The notes under the pieces: model-generated
What the model saw: only the letters and a program-made list of their open reading frames with translations
Told to the model about the DNA's origin: nothing
The model's database searches: none
Source: an uncultured Bacteroides sp.
GTDB taxonomy: Bacteria > Bacteroidota > Bacteroidia > Bacteroidales > Bacteroidaceae
Assembly: GCA_949285075.1 (NCBI GenBank)
Contig: CASDXF010000027.1
Location: 1-45,560 of the forward strand
Direction: 5' to 3'
DNA: 45,560 nucleotides
Shown: piece after piece, positions 43,670-45,560 of the stretch
Position numbering within the stretch: the first letter of the stretch is position 1
Layout of the letters: each line of letters opens with the position of its first letter
Made by a program: the position numbers and the translations under genes

Positions 43670-44413
43670 ATGAAACAGTATGAGGCTGTTATTGAAACAC
43701 TAAAGCGTTTAGGGGGAGTTGCGACCCTTGGACAACTTTATCAAGAGGTTTTTAAAATAGAAGACTGCCAATGGAATACTAAAACACCATTTGCCAGTAT
43801 AAGAAGAATAGTACAGGAACGTAAAGAAATATATAAGATAAAGCCGGGATTATGGGCTTTAATCTCCTGTCAAAAGAAACTTGAAGCTAATGGTTTTATT
43901 GTCGAAAATGAACATAATACAGACTCGACAATAATGAAAGATTTTAATCATTCGTATTATCAAGGTCTCTTGTTAGAAATCGGTAATTGCCGAAAGTTTT
44001 TTACGTATGTGCCTGAACAAGATAAAAATAAAAAATATGCAAGTGGTACATTAAAAGATATCCGTACACTTAATGCTATACCCAATTTCTCTTTTCCAGA
44101 ATTAGTTCATAGAAGTTCAACCATAGATGTTATTTGGTTTAATGAACGAAAAATGCCACGTGCTTTTTTTGAAGTGGAACATTCTACAGATATACAGAAC
44201 TCTCTTCTTAAATTTTTTGACTTACAAGATTTTTATAGTAAGATGTTCATTGTGGCTGATAATAAACGTATGGATGAGTTTGAAAAGAAATTGCATTATG
44301 GAGCATTCAAAGAATTGGTTAATAATAAAAGGGTAAAGTTTTTAGGTTATGATACATTGAATAAACTATATAATCAGACCATTGAGAACCTGAAAAATCC
44401 AATCTTTATATAG
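43670..44413 (+). CDS. Putative type II restriction endonuclease with N-terminal winged helix
   Basis: A 247-aa protein that I cannot place in a named family with confidence. Residues 1-65 look like a winged-helix DNA-binding domain (YEAVIETLKRLGGVATLGQL, then TPFASIRRIVQERKEIYKIK and PGLWAL). Residues 90-200 have a PD-(D/E)XK-like layout: HSYYQGLLLEIGN, then Asp153 in STIDVIWFNE and Glu168/Glu170 in RAFFEVEHSTDIQNSLLK, followed by the helix-strand LKFFDLQDFYSKMFIVAD. The usual Lys of the motif is replaced by Glu. Position between a Dam remnant and a DpnA-type methyltransferase, same strand and same A+T-rich composition, makes a restriction role likely. It could instead be a regulator that kept a nuclease-like fold. 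Confidence 0.6.
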   Translation: MKQYEAVIETLKRLGGVATLGQLYQEVFKIEDCQWNTKTPFASIRRIVQERKEIYKIKPGLWALISCQKKLEANGFIVENEHNTDSTIMKDFNHSYYQGLLLEIGNCRKFFTYVPEQDKNKKYASGTLKDIRTLNAIPNFSFPELVHRSSTIDVIWFNERKMPRAFFEVEHSTDIQNSLLKFFDLQDFYSKMFIVADNKRMDEFEKKLHYGAFKELVNNKRVKFLGYDTLNKLYNQTIENLKNPIFI

Positions 44414-44523
44414 ATCACTTTTTAACATGATGGAAAATCAATAAATTCGCAAATACTTGAAATATAAAATTAAAACACGTATTCCAAATGATCTTTTCTG
44501 ATCAAAAAAGTTATATAAAGATC
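44413..44523 (+). promoter_or_regulatory. GATC cluster before the methyltransferase gene
   Basis: GATC occurs at 44413, 44490, 44500 and 44520. The last three fall within 34 bp, and GATCTTT (44490-44496) forms an inverted repeat with AAAGATC (44517-44523). GATC is the target of Dam, DpnM and DpnA enzymes, so this may be a methylation-sensitive control site. The 167-bp gap has no other feature I can name. Confidence 0.4.
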
Positions 44524-44580
44524 TTTTGTCCTCTATGAATGTTTTTTGATATTCTTTTGTATTCCAAATATGAATATATA

Positions 44581-45560
44581 ATGGAATACAACTTTGAAAT
44601 AACAGAAACATTATCAAAGCAAATAGCCGTCCAATCTTCATCCGTAGAAGAAGCGTATAGGATTGTAAAAGGTTTATATGAGAATGAGAAGATTATACTC
44701 GATGCTTCTGATTTTATAGAGGTAGATATTTGTGAAAGGAATGATTCTTCAATAGATTATTTTCCTTCTTCAAATAGTTTCACATCCCCTTATTTCCGTT
44801 CCCCCGACCACGCCTTTACCCTCCTTCACGGCGATTGCATCGAAGTGTTGAAGCAATTCAGTTTCAAGTTCGACATGATATTTGCCGACCCACCTTATTT
44901 CCTGAGCAATGGAGGTATAAGTGTGCAAAGCGGCAAGGTGGTCTGTGTGGACAAAGGCGAATGGGACAAGGGCGGAACGCCGGAATACATGGATGCGTTC
45001 AACAGGGCATGGATAAACGAGTGCCGACAGAAACTGAAAGACAATGGCACGATATGGGTTAGCGGTACATACCATAATATCTTTTCTATCGCCAATATCC
45101 TGACGGAACGAGGATTCAAGATTCTGAATGTGATAACTTGGGCAAAAACGAATCCTCCTCCTAACATTTCATGTCGCTATTTTACCCATTCAACGGAGTT
45201 TATCATTTGGGCGCGCAAGTCGGCAAAAGTATCTCATTGTTATAACTATGACGTGATGAAACAAATCAACAGCGGCAAGCAGATGACAGACGTATGGCAT
45301 TTGCCCGCCATCGCCCGATGGGAAAAGACATGCGGCAAACATCCGACGCAAAAGCCATTGGCTGTGTTGTCGCGTATCGTTCTGGCATCTACTCATAGTG
45401 GCGCATGGATTCTCGACCCCTTTACCGGCAGCAGTACTACTGGCATCGCCGCCAATCTTCTTGGAAGACGTTTCTTAGGAATTGACAAAGAAGAAGAATA
45501 TCTAATTCTTAGTCAGAATCGAAAAAGAGAAATCGAACAAACATCTGTACTTATGCAATT
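44581..45560 (+). CDS. DpnD/PcfM-like domain fused to DpnA-type DNA methyltransferase (partial)
   Basis: The reading frame is open from ATG 44581 to the right edge (326 codons plus two bases), so the C-terminus is missing. Residues 3-50 (YNFEITETLSKQIAVQSS, VEEAYRIVKGLYENEKIILD, ASDFIEVDI) match the pattern of the small DpnD/PcfM domain known from the pneumococcal DpnI cassette. A Ser-rich linker (51-75) leads to a beta-class amino-methyltransferase: motif IV as FADPPYFLSNGG (DPPY at 103-106), GTIWVSGTYHNI, SCRYFTHSTEFIIWARK, HPTQKP, and motif I as DPFTGSSTTGIAA (279-291). This arrangement and wording are those of DpnA, the single-strand-active GATC methylase of DpnII systems. The 5' part is more A+T-rich than the methyltransferase part, consistent with joining of two pieces. 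Confidence 0.85.
   Translation, partial: MEYNFEITETLSKQIAVQSSSVEEAYRIVKGLYENEKIILDASDFIEVDICERNDSSIDYFPSSNSFTSPYFRSPDHAFTLLHGDCIEVLKQFSFKFDMIFADPPYFLSNGGISVQSGKVVCVDKGEWDKGGTPEYMDAFNRAWINECRQKLKDNGTIWVSGTYHNIFSIANILTERGFKILNVITWAKTNPPPNISCRYFTHSTEFIIWARKSAKVSHCYNYDVMKQINSGKQMTDVWHLPAIARWEKTCGKHPTQKPLAVLSRIVLASTHSGAWILDPFTGSSTTGIAANLLGRRFLGIDKEEEYLILSQNRKREIEQTSVLMQ

Overview
The window is a piece of a Bacteroidales (Bacteroidota) chromosome. The evidence is the Bacteroidota promoter -7 motif TAnnTTTG in front of most genes, a two-subunit methylmalonyl-CoA mutase, a surface lipoprotein with an acidic export signal, a TonB-receptor-like outer-membrane protein, secreted GH2 and GH106 glycosidases, and an ilvD-ilvB-ilvN-thioesterase-ilvC operon. 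I cannot fix the genus. The core genes are fairly G+C-rich; the last 2.2 kb is visibly A+T-rich and looks acquired.

Layout. 1-1456 (-): permease (partial) and binding protein of an iron/cobalamin ABC importer. 1554-5370 (+): an outer-membrane beta-barrel protein behind 22-bp-spaced direct repeats, then a cytidylate-kinase-like protein. 5513-7177 (-): AspT/YidE-type transporter. 8204-12277 (+): methylmalonyl-CoA mutase mutA-mutB. 12367-12801 (-): small surface lipoprotein. 13349-17931 (+): topoisomerase III, a shortened DUF418 membrane protein, and a DUF6261-like gene whose predicted leader holds seven 40-bp tandem repeats. 17973-21544 (-): SUMF1 protein, M20 dipeptidase, chorismate synthase. 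22403-24271 (-): GH2 enzyme. 24503-25789 (+): UPF0597/cysteine-desulfidase-like enzyme. 25888-26463 (-): SlyD-like FKBP. 27146-30637 (-): GH106-type rhamnosidase. 31547-37751 (+): branched-chain amino-acid operon behind a leader-peptide attenuator. 37952-42632 (-): SF1 helicase, phosphofructokinase with a damaged 5' end, ispH, cmk. 43414-45560 (+): a restriction-modification island with a broken Dam (DpnM-type) gene, a putative endonuclease, and a DpnA-type methyltransferase that carries an N-terminal DpnD/PcfM-like domain.

What stands out. (1) Four full-length and two partial copies of an intergenic repeat of about 540 bp, with no ORF, two copies of a 17-bp motif at its 5' end and one at its 3' end. 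(2) A textbook-like Ile/Leu/Val leader peptide and terminator/antiterminator before ilvD. (3) A DpnD-DpnA domain fusion next to a decayed Dam gene, with a GATC cluster in front. (4) Three genes with suspicious 5' or internal changes: pfkA (20-nt out-of-frame deletion removing the ATP loop), DUF418 (a central block missing), and the outer-membrane protein (an 8-T tract in the signal-peptide codons that would shift the start by one frame).

Physiology inferred from the genes: an anaerobic gut-type glycan degrader making propionate through succinate/methylmalonyl-CoA, importing a metal chelate or corrinoid (useful for the B12-dependent mutase), and making its own branched-chain and aromatic amino acids.
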